Source of the DNA: a bacterium
GTDB taxonomy: Bacteria; Fidelibacterota; Marinisomatia; Marinisomatales; JAHJCW01
Direction of reading: 5' to 3'
Assembly (NCBI GenBank): GCA_030621275.1
Contig: JAUXHY010000117.1
Span: 1 to 5,297, forward strand
DNA length: 5,297 bases
Under the pieces are notes generated by a model that did not search any database, had not been told where the DNA came from, and worked only from the letters and a program-made list of their open reading frames with translations. Below are positions 1 through 5,297 of the stretch, piece by piece; position 1 is the first letter of the stretch; every line of letters begins with the position of its first letter. The position numbers were made by a program, and so were the translations under genes.

Positions 1-1
1 T

Positions 2-26
2 GGATACCCGCCTGCGCGGGTATGAC
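2..26. repeat. GC-stem palindrome (type 1 element), right half only
   Basis: This is a perfect 8-bp stem, ATACCCGC (4-11) with GCGGGTAT (16-23), closed by a 4-nt loop and ending in GAC. It matches the right half of the complete element at 1691-1755, which ends in the same hairpin followed by GAC. The left half lies outside the window. It belongs to the dispersed intergenic hairpins ending in GTCATTCC/GGAATGAC that are common in many bacterial genomes. It ends 9 bp before the type 2 element at 36-107, the same gap as in the second copy of the pair. No coding function is seen. Confidence 0.8.
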
Positions 27-35
27 AGAAACGGT

Positions 36-107
36 GTCATTCTGAACAAAGTGAAGAATCTAGTTAAAAGAAATTGGATTCTTCTTCGCTACGCTCATCA
101 GAATGAC
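36..107. repeat. GTCATTCTGA palindromic intergenic repeat (type 2), copy 1
   Basis: The left arm (36-60) begins GTCATTCTGAAC and ends GAAGAATC. A 15-nt linker follows, then an inverted right arm (76-107) beginning GGATTCTTC and ending TCAGAATGAC. The termini are perfect 10-bp inverted repeats, GTCATTCTGA and TCAGAATGAC. The left arm is 24/25 identical to that of the copy at 1765-1832, while the linker differs in sequence. The element lies 8 bp beyond the stop codon of the minus-strand lipoprotein gene. A transcript of that gene would end in this hairpin, but no U-run follows the stem on that strand, so it is not a standard terminator. Confidence 0.85.
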
Positions 108-115
108 AAAAAATT

Positions 116-1669
116 CTACTCCTGTATTTTGAAAACATCATCCAAAGGCATTTTGGGTTTTAAGTAACCTACTTCATGTGCAACACCTTCGATGAATTTA
201 ATAAACTTTATATCAGCATCGTGAACCCATTCTGTACCTTTATGCTCATATACTAAAGTTTTCCCTTCTAAAATTGGGTCAGTAGGAGGACCAAACAATC
301 CTCTTCCGCTAAAACCCTCTTCAAGTATAGCCGAGATCCACCATTTGTGGTACCAATCCTCAGACCAATCTCCACAAATAGTAATATTTACATGGTCGAT
401 AATCCCATCCGCATTGTAGTCTCCAGAACCAATAGACATATTATCAAATCTCTTATATTGCCATATACAGACATCAATATCTTGATACATTCCATCGTAA
501 TATGTTGTATCCATCATTTGAAATGGATATTTTAAATGCACATCAATTGAATCTCTTATGAGACTTTTTACAATTACTAGCTCGCTATCAGGAAAAGCTT
601 CAATATAACTGTCTCCCTTATAATCCACTGCAATATTTCCTCTTAGTATAAAGTAATCTTTCATATCTACACTTGGTACTTTTGCTCCATGCAAACCCAA
701 ACGACTAAAGTTTGTTTCATACGCAAGTATTCTAAACTCTTCCGGTGTCATATTGTTGTTCAAGTAGGTAACTACCATTATATCAGCATCGCTTATATCG
801 TTGTTTGCCAATACACTTCTCGCTGTTGTAATAAATGACATTGGTTGTGATTTGTCTAAGCTTCGATATCCTGCTTCGATGTCTAGGCTCGTTGCTGGAT
901 CTATTTGTGTCTTGTATTTTCCAGTTGCGTCTGCCCAGACTGTATCTCCTTGTATGATTGCGAAACCTTGTAAATCAGTGTTTGTTTCCCATGTGTCTGA
1001 ATCAAGAATTGTACCCGCAATGTCTGTCATTGGATTAATAGTATAAATAAAACTTTTCTCAGCCACTCCACTGTTTGTGTCTGTTACTTTCAATGTGATT
1101 TCAGAACTTCCGTTTCCATTTGCTTGATAGCTTTCTACAATTAAATTATTGTCGTCATCTAAAGCTAGTTTTATTAAGTCAGGGTTTGATTGTGTTAACT
1201 CAAGACTTATATCTTCGATTAAATCTTCGTTATCATAAATGATTATACTTTTTACAATTTCTTCTATATTTATTTCATCTTCATTTTTAGTAATGGCGTT
1301 TCCAAATGTATAATCTATAATTGGTGCTTGGTTTTCAACATTCACTTGCCATTCAGCTGTATCCGCTTCAGTATTATACACTACGATTTGAATTAAGAAT
1401 GTACCCATTTCAACTATATTGAAAGTGTAACTGCTTGAATCGCCAACTGTAACACCATCAATCAATGTCATATAATCTAATGAATCACCATCGGCGTCTC
1501 TTGCAGTTACCTCAAAAGTAACTGTATCTCCAATCTTTTTATTTAAGGTGTATTCTGTTGGTATTCTATTTGTAATTCGAGGCGGGTTGTCAGGTTCTTC
1601 AGTAGTTGTGGTAAATAATTTGCAACCGCCAAGTAAAATAATAATTATAAATAATATGTATCTTTTCAC
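116..1669 (-). CDS. Predicted surface lipoprotein with Ig/cadherin-like domains, function unknown
   Basis: The gene encodes 517 residues. It has a lipoprotein signal peptide: K2-R3, a hydrophobic run at about 4-13, then LGGC with the lipidated Cys16. A Thr/Glu/Pro-rich linker follows. The protein is probably anchored in the outer membrane of an FCB-type cell. Residues about 30-112 look like a PKD/Ig-type beta domain with a typical RDADGDSLDY stretch. Residues about 113-215 look like a second, cadherin-like domain (NQAPII, a KVTDTNSG-type strand). Residues about 216-290 (IAGTILDSD...ADATGKYKT) resemble a carboxypeptidase-regulatory-like fold. The C-terminal half matches no family I recognise. 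It contains an EF-hand-like loop, D417-x-N-x-D-G-x-x-D425, and AHEVGY (497-502), which resembles a broken zinc-protease motif. The start is GTG (1667-1669): an in-frame TAA lies four codons upstream and no ATG precedes the lipobox. No Shine-Dalgarno sequence is seen. Composite repeats flank the gene on both sides. Binding, adhesion or a lost protease activity are all possible. Confidence 0.85.
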   Translation of the reverse strand: MKRYILFIIIILLGGCKLFTTTTEEPDNPPRITNRIPTEYTLNKKIGDTVTFEVTARDADGDSLDYMTLIDGVTVGDSSSYTFNIVEMGTFLIQIVVYNTEADTAEWQVNVENQAPIIDYTFGNAITKNEDEINIEEIVKSIIIYDNEDLIEDISLELTQSNPDLIKLALDDDNNLIVESYQANGNGSSEITLKVTDTNSGVAEKSFIYTINPMTDIAGTILDSDTWETNTDLQGFAIIQGDTVWADATGKYKTQIDPATSLDIEAGYRSLDKSQPMSFITTARSVLANNDISDADIMVVTYLNNNMTPEEFRILAYETNFSRLGLHGAKVPSVDMKDYFILRGNIAVDYKGDSYIEAFPDSELVIVKSLIRDSIDVHLKYPFQMMDTTYYDGMYQDIDVCIWQYKRFDNMSIGSGDYNADGIIDHVNITICGDWSEDWYHKWWISAILEEGFSGRGLFGPPTDPILEGKTLVYEHKGTEWVHDADIKFIKFIEGVAHEVGYLKPKMPLDDVFKIQE

Positions 1670-1690
1670 AGAGGAAACTTAAACTAGATT

Positions 1691-1755
1691 GTCATTCCCT
1701 CGAAAGCGGGAATCTATGTTTATTATTGTGGATTCCGCATCTAGTGCGGAATGAC
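1691..1755. repeat. GC-stem palindromic repeat (type 1), complete copy
   Basis: Two hairpins lie within an outer 8-bp inverted repeat, GTCATTCC (1691-1698) and GGAATGAC (1748-1755). The first pairs ATTCCC (1694-1699) with GGGAAT (1708-1713), with a further C-G pair closing a GAAA loop at 1702-1705. The second pairs ATTCCGCA (1732-1739) with TGCGGAAT (1745-1752) across a 5-nt loop. A 15-nt AT-rich linker (1715-1729) joins the halves. The element starts only 21 bp upstream of the lipoprotein GTG start. Its transcript could therefore form the structured leader of that gene. Alternatively, the promoter may lie between element and gene. Confidence 0.85.
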
Positions 1756-1764
1756 AAAATTTGT

Positions 1765-1832
1765 GTCATTCTGAACGAAGTGAAGAATCTATTATCATAT
1801 TATTATGGATTCTTCGTTACACTCAGAATGAC
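1765..1832. repeat. GTCATTCTGA palindromic intergenic repeat (type 2), copy 2
   Basis: The left arm (1765-1789) and inverted right arm (1807-1832, ending TCAGAATGAC) are separated by a 17-nt AT-only or nearly AT-only linker. Read in the same direction, the two arms have the same start (GTCATTCTGA) and the same end (GAAGAATC). They therefore appear to be inverted copies of one unit. The element lies 9 bp after the type 1 element, exactly as at 26/36 on the left of the lipoprotein gene. It separates that gene from the promoter region of the divergent suf operon. Confidence 0.85.
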
Positions 1833-1889
1833 ATTTTTAAATGACAAATAAATCTATTTTTTATTTAATAAATCTAATTGTAATTTAAT
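1833..1889 (+). promoter_or_regulatory. AT-rich upstream region and probable suf promoter
   Basis: The stretch is almost entirely A/T and precedes the operator and the first suf operon gene, so the operon promoter should lie here or overlap the palindrome. A -10-like TAATAC is at 1886-1891, overlapping the operator by two bases. No convincing -35 (TTGACA-like) element stands at the right distance. A Bacteroidota-style reading (TTG at 1878-1880, TAGTCGTG at 1900-1907) is also only a partial match and would leave almost no leader. The 10-mer AATAAATCTA occurs at 1847-1856 and 1867-1876. The location is well supported by context; the exact promoter boxes are not. Confidence 0.35.
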
Positions 1890-1906
1890 ACGACTAAATT
1901 AGTCGT
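1890..1906. promoter_or_regulatory. Probable Rrf2/IscR-type operator (17-bp perfect palindrome)
   Basis: ACGACTAAATTAGTCGT consists of two perfect 8-bp half-sites around a central A. Its inner 13 bases, GACTAAATTAGTC, fit the core of the E. coli IscR type 1 site (GACTRWWWYAGTC) at every position, while the outer flanks fit only partly. It ends 6 bp before the ATG of the Rrf2-family regulator. A protein bound here would block transcription start. The straightforward reading is autoregulation of the regulator and the downstream suf genes. This is an inference from the site sequence plus its position next to an Rrf2 gene. Confidence 0.75.
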
Positions 1907-1912
1907 GTTTAT

Positions 1913-2311
1913 ATGTTAAAACTTAATAAAAAGACTGGATACGCATTAATTGCTCTGCAGCATATGCATGGAAAAAGTCATAATGACATAACAAGTGCTA
2001 AGGAAATAGCCGAGGAATTTGACCTTCCTGCATCGCTTTTAGCGAAAGTTCTGCAGCAATTGGCTAAACATGATATTATTGAACCGATTCAAGGACCAAG
2101 CGGTGGATATCGGCTTAACAAACCTTTAGAAAAAATTAAGTTAAATGATTTTATTGAAATAATCGAAGGACCTGTTGGTTTAGTGGATTGTTTACACGAT
2201 CCCGATTGCAGTCATATTGGAACTTGTAATATTCGTGTTCCCATAGAACGTGTTAATAACACGATTAAAGATATATTTTCAAAAATGACTTTAGCAGATA
2301 TAACAAAATAG
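1913..2311 (+). CDS. Rrf2-family transcriptional regulator, probable Fe-S sensor of the suf operon
   Basis: The 132-residue length is typical of the family. The N-terminus MLKLNKKTGYALIAL is the usual Rrf2 opening, which fixes the ATG. A winged helix-turn-helix spans about 24-68 (SAKEIAEEFDLPASLLAKVLQQL) and ends in the Rrf2 wing signature GPSGGYRL (61-68). Three cysteines, C93, C99 and C105, have the C-x5-C-x5-C spacing used for cluster binding by IscR and NsrR, so it probably carries a 2Fe-2S or 4Fe-4S cluster. The fourth ligand is not obvious: the IscR histidine three residues after the last Cys is R108, and the position of the NsrR aspartate is G9. As first gene of the operon behind a palindrome, it is probably its repressor or dual regulator. 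It could be called iscR- or sufR-like, but orthology cannot be settled here. No Shine-Dalgarno sequence is seen. Confidence 0.95.
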   Translation: MLKLNKKTGYALIALQHMHGKSHNDITSAKEIAEEFDLPASLLAKVLQQLAKHDIIEPIQGPSGGYRLNKPLEKIKLNDFIEIIEGPVGLVDCLHDPDCSHIGTCNIRVPIERVNNTIKDIFSKMTLADITK

Positions 2312-2318
2312 GAACTTT

Positions 2319-2633
2319 ATGGTAACAGAAGACCAAGTAATTGATACCCTCAAACAAGTTTTCGATCCGGAAATTCCGGTTGATGTATGGAATTTAGGGT
2401 TGATATATAATATAAATATTGTTGATAGTGATAATCCTGAGAAACAAAATATTAATATTACCATGACATTAACAACTCCCGGTTGCCCGATGGTTCAGCA
2501 TATCAAAAATGATGTTAAAACTAAAATTGAAGCAATGGATGGCGTTAATGAAGCTATTGTGGCCGTAACATTTGATCCGCAATGGAATGTAAATATGATA
2601 AGTGACGAAGCACGGAAAAAACTGAATTTATAG
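2319..2633 (+). CDS. sufT: DUF59/MIP18-family Fe-S assembly factor (SufT type)
   Basis: The 104-residue single-domain protein fits the usual size of about 100 residues. It shows the family motifs in order: [15 protein letters not shown] (16-30), TLTTPGCPM (50-58) with the conserved cysteine C56, and [15 protein letters not shown] (85-99). Proteins of this family, such as bacterial SufT and eukaryotic MIP18/CIA2, assist maturation or delivery of Fe-S clusters in the cytoplasm; PaaD is a related member. Its place between the regulator and sufB supports the SUF role over the phenylacetate role. The regulator's stop codon overlaps AGGA (2310-2313), 5 nt before the ATG. This is the only Shine-Dalgarno-like site seen in the operon. 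The exact biochemical step performed by SufT proteins is not firmly known. Confidence 0.9.
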   Translation: MVTEDQVIDTLKQVFDPEIPVDVWNLGLIYNINIVDSDNPEKQNINITMTLTTPGCPMVQHIKNDVKTKIEAMDGVNEAIVAVTFDPQWNVNMISDEARKKLNL

Positions 2634-2634
2634 T

Positions 2635-4113
2635 ATGTCTCAAATTCCACAAAAATCTGACACCTTTAAAGACCGCGAAGACAAAATAATTGATGACGCA
2701 ATCAATCAAAATTATAAATATGGTTTTGTATCAAACATCGAACAGGAAATAATTCCACCAGGGTTGAATGAGGATGTCGTTCGATTAATATCATCTAAAA
2801 AGAATGAACCTGATTGGCTGTTAGAATGGCGATTAAAATCATATAGAAATTGGAAAAAGATAGTTGAGCCAACATGGGCAAAAATCACTTACCCTCCAAT
2901 TGATTTCCAAGCAATCAGTTATTATGCTGCTCCCAAAGAAAAGAAAAAACTAGGCAGCTTAGATGAGGTAGATCCTGAATTATTAGATACATATAATAAA
3001 CTCGGCATACCATTAGATGAGCAAAAAATGCTTTCAAACGTAGCAGTTGATGCTGTTTTTGATAGTGTTTCCGTAGCGACAACCTTTAAAAAAGAATTAG
3101 CCAAGCATGGCGTAATTTTTATGCCATTTTCCGAAGCTGTTCAAGAACATCCCGATTTAATAAAAAAATATTTAGGAATGGCAGTTCCTCCAACTGATAA
3201 TTTTTATTCGGCACTTAATTCTGCTGTTTTCAGCGATGGCTCGTTCGTTTATATTCCAAAAGGTGTCCGCTGTCCAATGGAACTATCTACATATTTTCGT
3301 ATAAATGCCTCACAAACCGGACAGTTTGAACGTACATTAATTGTTGCAGAAGCTGGAAGTCATGTAAGTTACTTAGAAGGATGTACCGCACCAATGCGCG
3401 ATGAAAATCAGCTCCACGCAGCTGTTGTCGAATTAATCGCTCACAAAGATGCAAATATCAAGTATTCCACAGTACAAAATTGGTATCCCGGAGATAAGGA
3501 AGGAAAAGGTGGTATATATAATTTTGTGACAAAACGAGGACTTTGTAAGGAAAAGAATTCAAAAATATCTTGGACTCAAATTGAAACCGGCTCGGCTATT
3601 ACCTGGAAATATCCGAGTGTAATTCTTAAAGGTAATAATTCTGTTGGTGAGTTCTATTCGGTTGCTATGACAAATAATTATCAACAAGCGGATACTGGTT
3701 CAAAAATGATCCATATTGGTAAAAACACAAAAAGTACCATCATTTCAAAAGGTATTTCCGCTGGTAAATCGCAAAACACCTATCGCGGTGGCGTAAAAAT
3801 TATGAAAAGTGCGGAGAATGCACGCAACTTTTCACAATGTGATTCTATTTTAATCGGTGACAAATGCGGTGCTCATACTTTTCCTTATATTGATGTACGG
3901 AATCCATCAGCACAAATGGAACACGAAGCAACCACATCAAATATCGGTGAAGATCAATTATTTTACTGCAATCAACGTGGCATATCAACAGAAGATGCAG
4001 TTTCTATGATCGTAAATGGATTTTGCAAAGAAGTATTCGCCGAATTGCCAATGGAATTTGCTGTTGAAGCACATAAATTAATGGAAATCAGTTTAGAAGG
4101 GTCCGTAGGATAA
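2635..4113 (+). CDS. sufB: Fe-S cluster assembly scaffold protein SufB
   Basis: The 492-residue length is normal for SufB. With SufD and the SufC ATPase it forms the cytoplasmic SufBC2D scaffold, receives sulfur from the SufS route and assembles nascent clusters. An N-terminal helical region (about 1-150) precedes a beta-helix core with characteristic stretches: [20 protein letters not shown] (205-224), SYLEGCTAP (245-253), [20 protein letters not shown] (281-300) and [20 protein letters not shown] (411-430). C402 in FSQCDS corresponds to E. coli Cys405, and E429-H430-E431 to the Glu432-His433-Glu434 group implicated in cluster assembly. C250 corresponds to E. coli Cys254, implicated in sulfur acceptance. 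The C-terminus, [20 protein letters not shown], is the family's usual ending, so the gene is complete. It starts one base after the sufT stop (TAGTATG) without a Shine-Dalgarno sequence, pointing to translational coupling. Confidence 0.98.
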   Translation: MSQIPQKSDTFKDREDKIIDDAINQNYKYGFVSNIEQEIIPPGLNEDVVRLISSKKNEPDWLLEWRLKSYRNWKKIVEPTWAKITYPPIDFQAISYYAAPKEKKKLGSLDEVDPELLDTYNKLGIPLDEQKMLSNVAVDAVFDSVSVATTFKKELAKHGVIFMPFSEAVQEHPDLIKKYLGMAVPPTDNFYSALNSAVFSDGSFVYIPKGVRCPMELSTYFRINASQTGQFERTLIVAEAGSHVSYLEGCTAPMRDENQLHAAVVELIAHKDANIKYSTVQNWYPGDKEGKGGIYNFVTKRGLCKEKNSKISWTQIETGSAITWKYPSVILKGNNSVGEFYSVAMTNNYQQADTGSKMIHIGKNTKSTIISKGISAGKSQNTYRGGVKIMKSAENARNFSQCDSILIGDKCGAHTFPYIDVRNPSAQMEHEATTSNIGEDQLFYCNQRGISTEDAVSMIVNGFCKEVFAELPMEFAVEAHKLMEISLEGSVG

Positions 4114-4125
4114 AAAAATACTAAA

Positions 4126-4896
4126 ATGAAAAATATGTTAGAAATTAAAAATTTACATGCCTCTGTAGAAGGCAATCAAATATTAAAGGGAATTGATATA
4201 ACAATTAAACCCGGCGAGATACACGCGATAATGGGACTAAACGGGTCTGGCAAAAGTACTCTTGCAAATATTATATCGGGCAGCGATAATTATGATATAA
4301 CAAAAGGCAAGGTTCACTATAATGATAAAAATCTTTTGGATTTATCTCCCGAAGAACGAGCCTTACAAGGAATTTTTATGTCGTTTCAATATCCGGCTGT
4401 TATTCCCGGAGTAAATAATACTTATTTTTTGAAAGCAGCGTTAAATGCCAAAAGAAAGTATCAAGGGAAAATTGAATTAGATGCAATTGATTTTATGGCT
4501 TTAATCAAAGATAATCTAAAGATGTTAGAAATGGATGAATCATATCTTAGAAGATCAGTCAATGCCGGTTTCTCAGGTGGAGAGAAGAAACGTAATGAAA
4601 TTTTACAAATGATAACTCTGGAACCCAAATTAGCCATACTCGACGAAACTGACTCGGGACTAGATATTGATGCACTGAAAATAATTGCCAAAGGTGTAAA
4701 TAATTATCGTAATGCGGATAGAGCATTTTTGGTTATCACACATTATCAAAGATTACTTAATTATATCGAACCCGATGTTATCCATGTTTTAATTGATGGA
4801 AAAATTGTGAAAACCGGAGGAAAAGAATTAGCACTAACTTTGGAAGAAAAAGGATATCAGTGGTTATCTGATAATTCTGCTAAATCAGCAAACTAA
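4126..4896 (+). CDS. sufC: Fe-S cluster assembly ATPase SufC (ABC-type)
   Basis: The 256-residue soluble ABC ATPase powers conformational change of the SufBCD scaffold; it is not a membrane transporter. All nucleotide-binding motifs are intact: Walker A GLNGSGKST (37-45), Q-loop Q88 in FQYP, signature FSGGEKKR (149-156), Walker B LAILDETDSGLD (169-180) with catalytic E174, and switch H206 in ITHYQRLL. The ETDSGLD form and the SGGEKKR signature are typical of SufC rather than transport ATPases. Two starts are possible. The ATG at 4126 gives MKNMLEIKNL. The ATG at 4135 gives MLEIKNLHAS, which matches the usual SufC N-terminus and may be the true one. No Shine-Dalgarno sequence separates them. 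The gene follows sufB after 12 nt, and its stop overlaps the sufD start. Confidence 0.97.
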   Translation: MKNMLEIKNLHASVEGNQILKGIDITIKPGEIHAIMGLNGSGKSTLANIISGSDNYDITKGKVHYNDKNLLDLSPEERALQGIFMSFQYPAVIPGVNNTYFLKAALNAKRKYQGKIELDAIDFMALIKDNLKMLEMDESYLRRSVNAGFSGGEKKRNEILQMITLEPKLAILDETDSGLDIDALKIIAKGVNNYRNADRAFLVITHYQRLLNYIEPDVIHVLIDGKIVKTGGKELALTLEEKGYQWLSDNSAKSAN

Positions 4897-5297
4897 TGAA
4901 TTTGACGCAGCAAAAAGCACAATTTGAAACATTTTTACAATCTCAAAACGATGAGTCTCAGGCTGTGAAGGATGATCGTAAAGATGCATTTGGACGTTTT
5001 TTAGAAATTGGTTATCCAACAAAGAAACATGAGGATTGGCGTTTCACTAACTTAACTTCATTAGCAAAAACTGAGTATCGATTCCCCAATGGTGAAATAA
5101 ATAAAATCGACGATAATATTATCAATAAACATTCCATTGATAATTGTCATAGAATTGTATTTGTTAACGGAATAATTGATACTGAACTTTCAGTGCTTGA
5201 TGGTACTGCCAAACAAATTACGATAAAAAATATTTCCGATTCAACCAATAAACTAACCAGTGATTCTACTAAAAATAATGCAAATCCATTTATTTTA
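4896..5297 (+). CDS. sufD: Fe-S cluster assembly protein SufD, N-terminal part (runs off the window)
   Basis: An open frame begins at the ATG overlapping the sufC stop by one base (TAATG) and stays open for 134 codons to the window end. It starts MNLTQQKAQFETFLQSQ. It has the SufD N-terminal pattern: FLEIGYPTKKHEDWRFTNLT (35-54), in which the G-x-P-x-x-K-x-E-D-W-R-x-T core is characteristic. A short strand with VFVNG (88-92) follows, and the fragment ends with NPFIL. The N-terminal domain is the variable part of SufD. The beta-helix core that pairs with SufB, including the equivalent of E. coli His360, lies outside the window. SufD is the SufB paralogue that completes the SufBC2D complex and is linked to iron entry. 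No Shine-Dalgarno sequence is seen; translational coupling to sufC is likely. Confidence 0.94.
   Translation, partial: MNLTQQKAQFETFLQSQNDESQAVKDDRKDAFGRFLEIGYPTKKHEDWRFTNLTSLAKTEYRFPNGEINKIDDNIINKHSIDNCHRIVFVNGIIDTELSVLDGTAKQITIKNISDSTNKLTSDSTKNNANPFIL

Larger units (their letters stand above)
1913..5297 (+). other. suf operon (regulator-sufT-sufB-sufC-sufD), right end outside window
   Basis: Five plus-strand genes follow with gaps of 7, 1, 12 and -1 nt and no terminator-like hairpin between them, so they are very probably co-transcribed from the palindrome-containing promoter region. The set is the core of the SUF pathway for building iron-sulfur clusters: the SufBCD scaffold plus a DUF59 accessory factor under an Rrf2 regulator. 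The sulfur-donating enzymes SufS and SufE/SufU are not in the window and would be expected downstream. Confidence 0.9.

Noticed and set aside
36..107. Rho-independent terminator for the lipoprotein gene
   Set aside because: The palindrome follows the stop codon, but on the minus strand the stem is not followed by a U-run. The T-run lies on the gene-proximal side. It may slow decay of the mRNA 3' end, but a standard terminator is not supported.
116..184. Frameshifted or interrupted 3' end of a longer metalloprotease gene
   Set aside because: The other two frames after the HEVGY codons hit stop codons within a few codons without giving a GxxH-type tail. Sequence past the stop is repeat DNA. 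Truncation long ago cannot be excluded but is not shown.
347..1046. Short plus-strand open frames (347-535 and 801-1046) opposite the lipoprotein gene
   Set aside because: They lie wholly antisense to a long gene with a clear signal peptide and domains. Their translations show no recognisable motif and they have no promoter or ribosome binding signal.
1..1832. CRISPR array
   Set aside because: The repeated units are palindromic element pairs about 1.7 kb apart around a gene. There are no regularly spaced short direct repeats with spacers.
2922..4691. Short minus-strand open frames at 2922-3104, 3972-4175 and 4461-4691
   Set aside because: They are antisense to well-conserved sufB and sufC sequence, and their translations show no recognisable domain.
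4126..4896. ABC transporter ATPase
   Set aside because: The DETDSGLD Walker B form, the SGGEKKR signature and the position between sufB and sufD identify SufC. No membrane component is present.

Overview
The window is AT-rich, and most genes lack a recognisable Shine-Dalgarno sequence. It carries dispersed GTCATTC...GAATGAC intergenic palindromes and an Ig/cadherin-type surface lipoprotein. These traits together suggest a member of the Bacteroidota/Chlorobiota/Ignavibacteria/Marinimicrobia (FCB) group. This placement is an inference from style and gene content; no ribosomal or other strong phylogenetic marker is present.

Left part (1-1832): a minus-strand gene (116-1669, GTG start) encodes a 517-residue predicted lipoprotein. 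It has two Ig/cadherin-like beta domains, a possible carboxypeptidase-regulatory-like segment and an unrecognised C-terminal half. On each side lies the same pair of palindromic elements, in the same order and orientation and with the same 9-bp gap: a GC-stem element (type 1) followed by a GTCATTCTGA element (type 2). The left pair is cut by the window edge. The gene therefore sits between direct copies of a composite repeat.

Middle (1833-1912): a very AT-rich stretch leads into a perfect 17-bp palindrome, ACGACTAAATTAGTCGT, just upstream of the first plus-strand gene. Its core fits the IscR type 1 site consensus, so it is a likely operator.

Right part (1913-5297): a tightly packed plus-strand operon for SUF iron-sulfur cluster assembly. 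It contains an Rrf2-family regulator with an IscR/NsrR-like three-cysteine motif, a DUF59/MIP18 protein (SufT type), SufB, the SufC ATPase, and the first 134 residues of SufD, which runs off the window. Gaps between genes are 7, 1, 12 and -1 nt. SufB, SufC and SufD form the scaffold complex on which clusters are built, SufT is a probable assembly or carrier factor, and the regulator probably senses cluster supply and controls the operon through the palindrome. A cysteine desulfurase (SufS) and a SufE/SufU protein would be expected further downstream.

No wholly new multi-gene system is evident. The points most worth a second look are the duplicated composite repeat flanking the lipoprotein gene, the degenerate zinc-protease-like motif near that protein's C-terminus, and the regulator's missing fourth cluster ligand.
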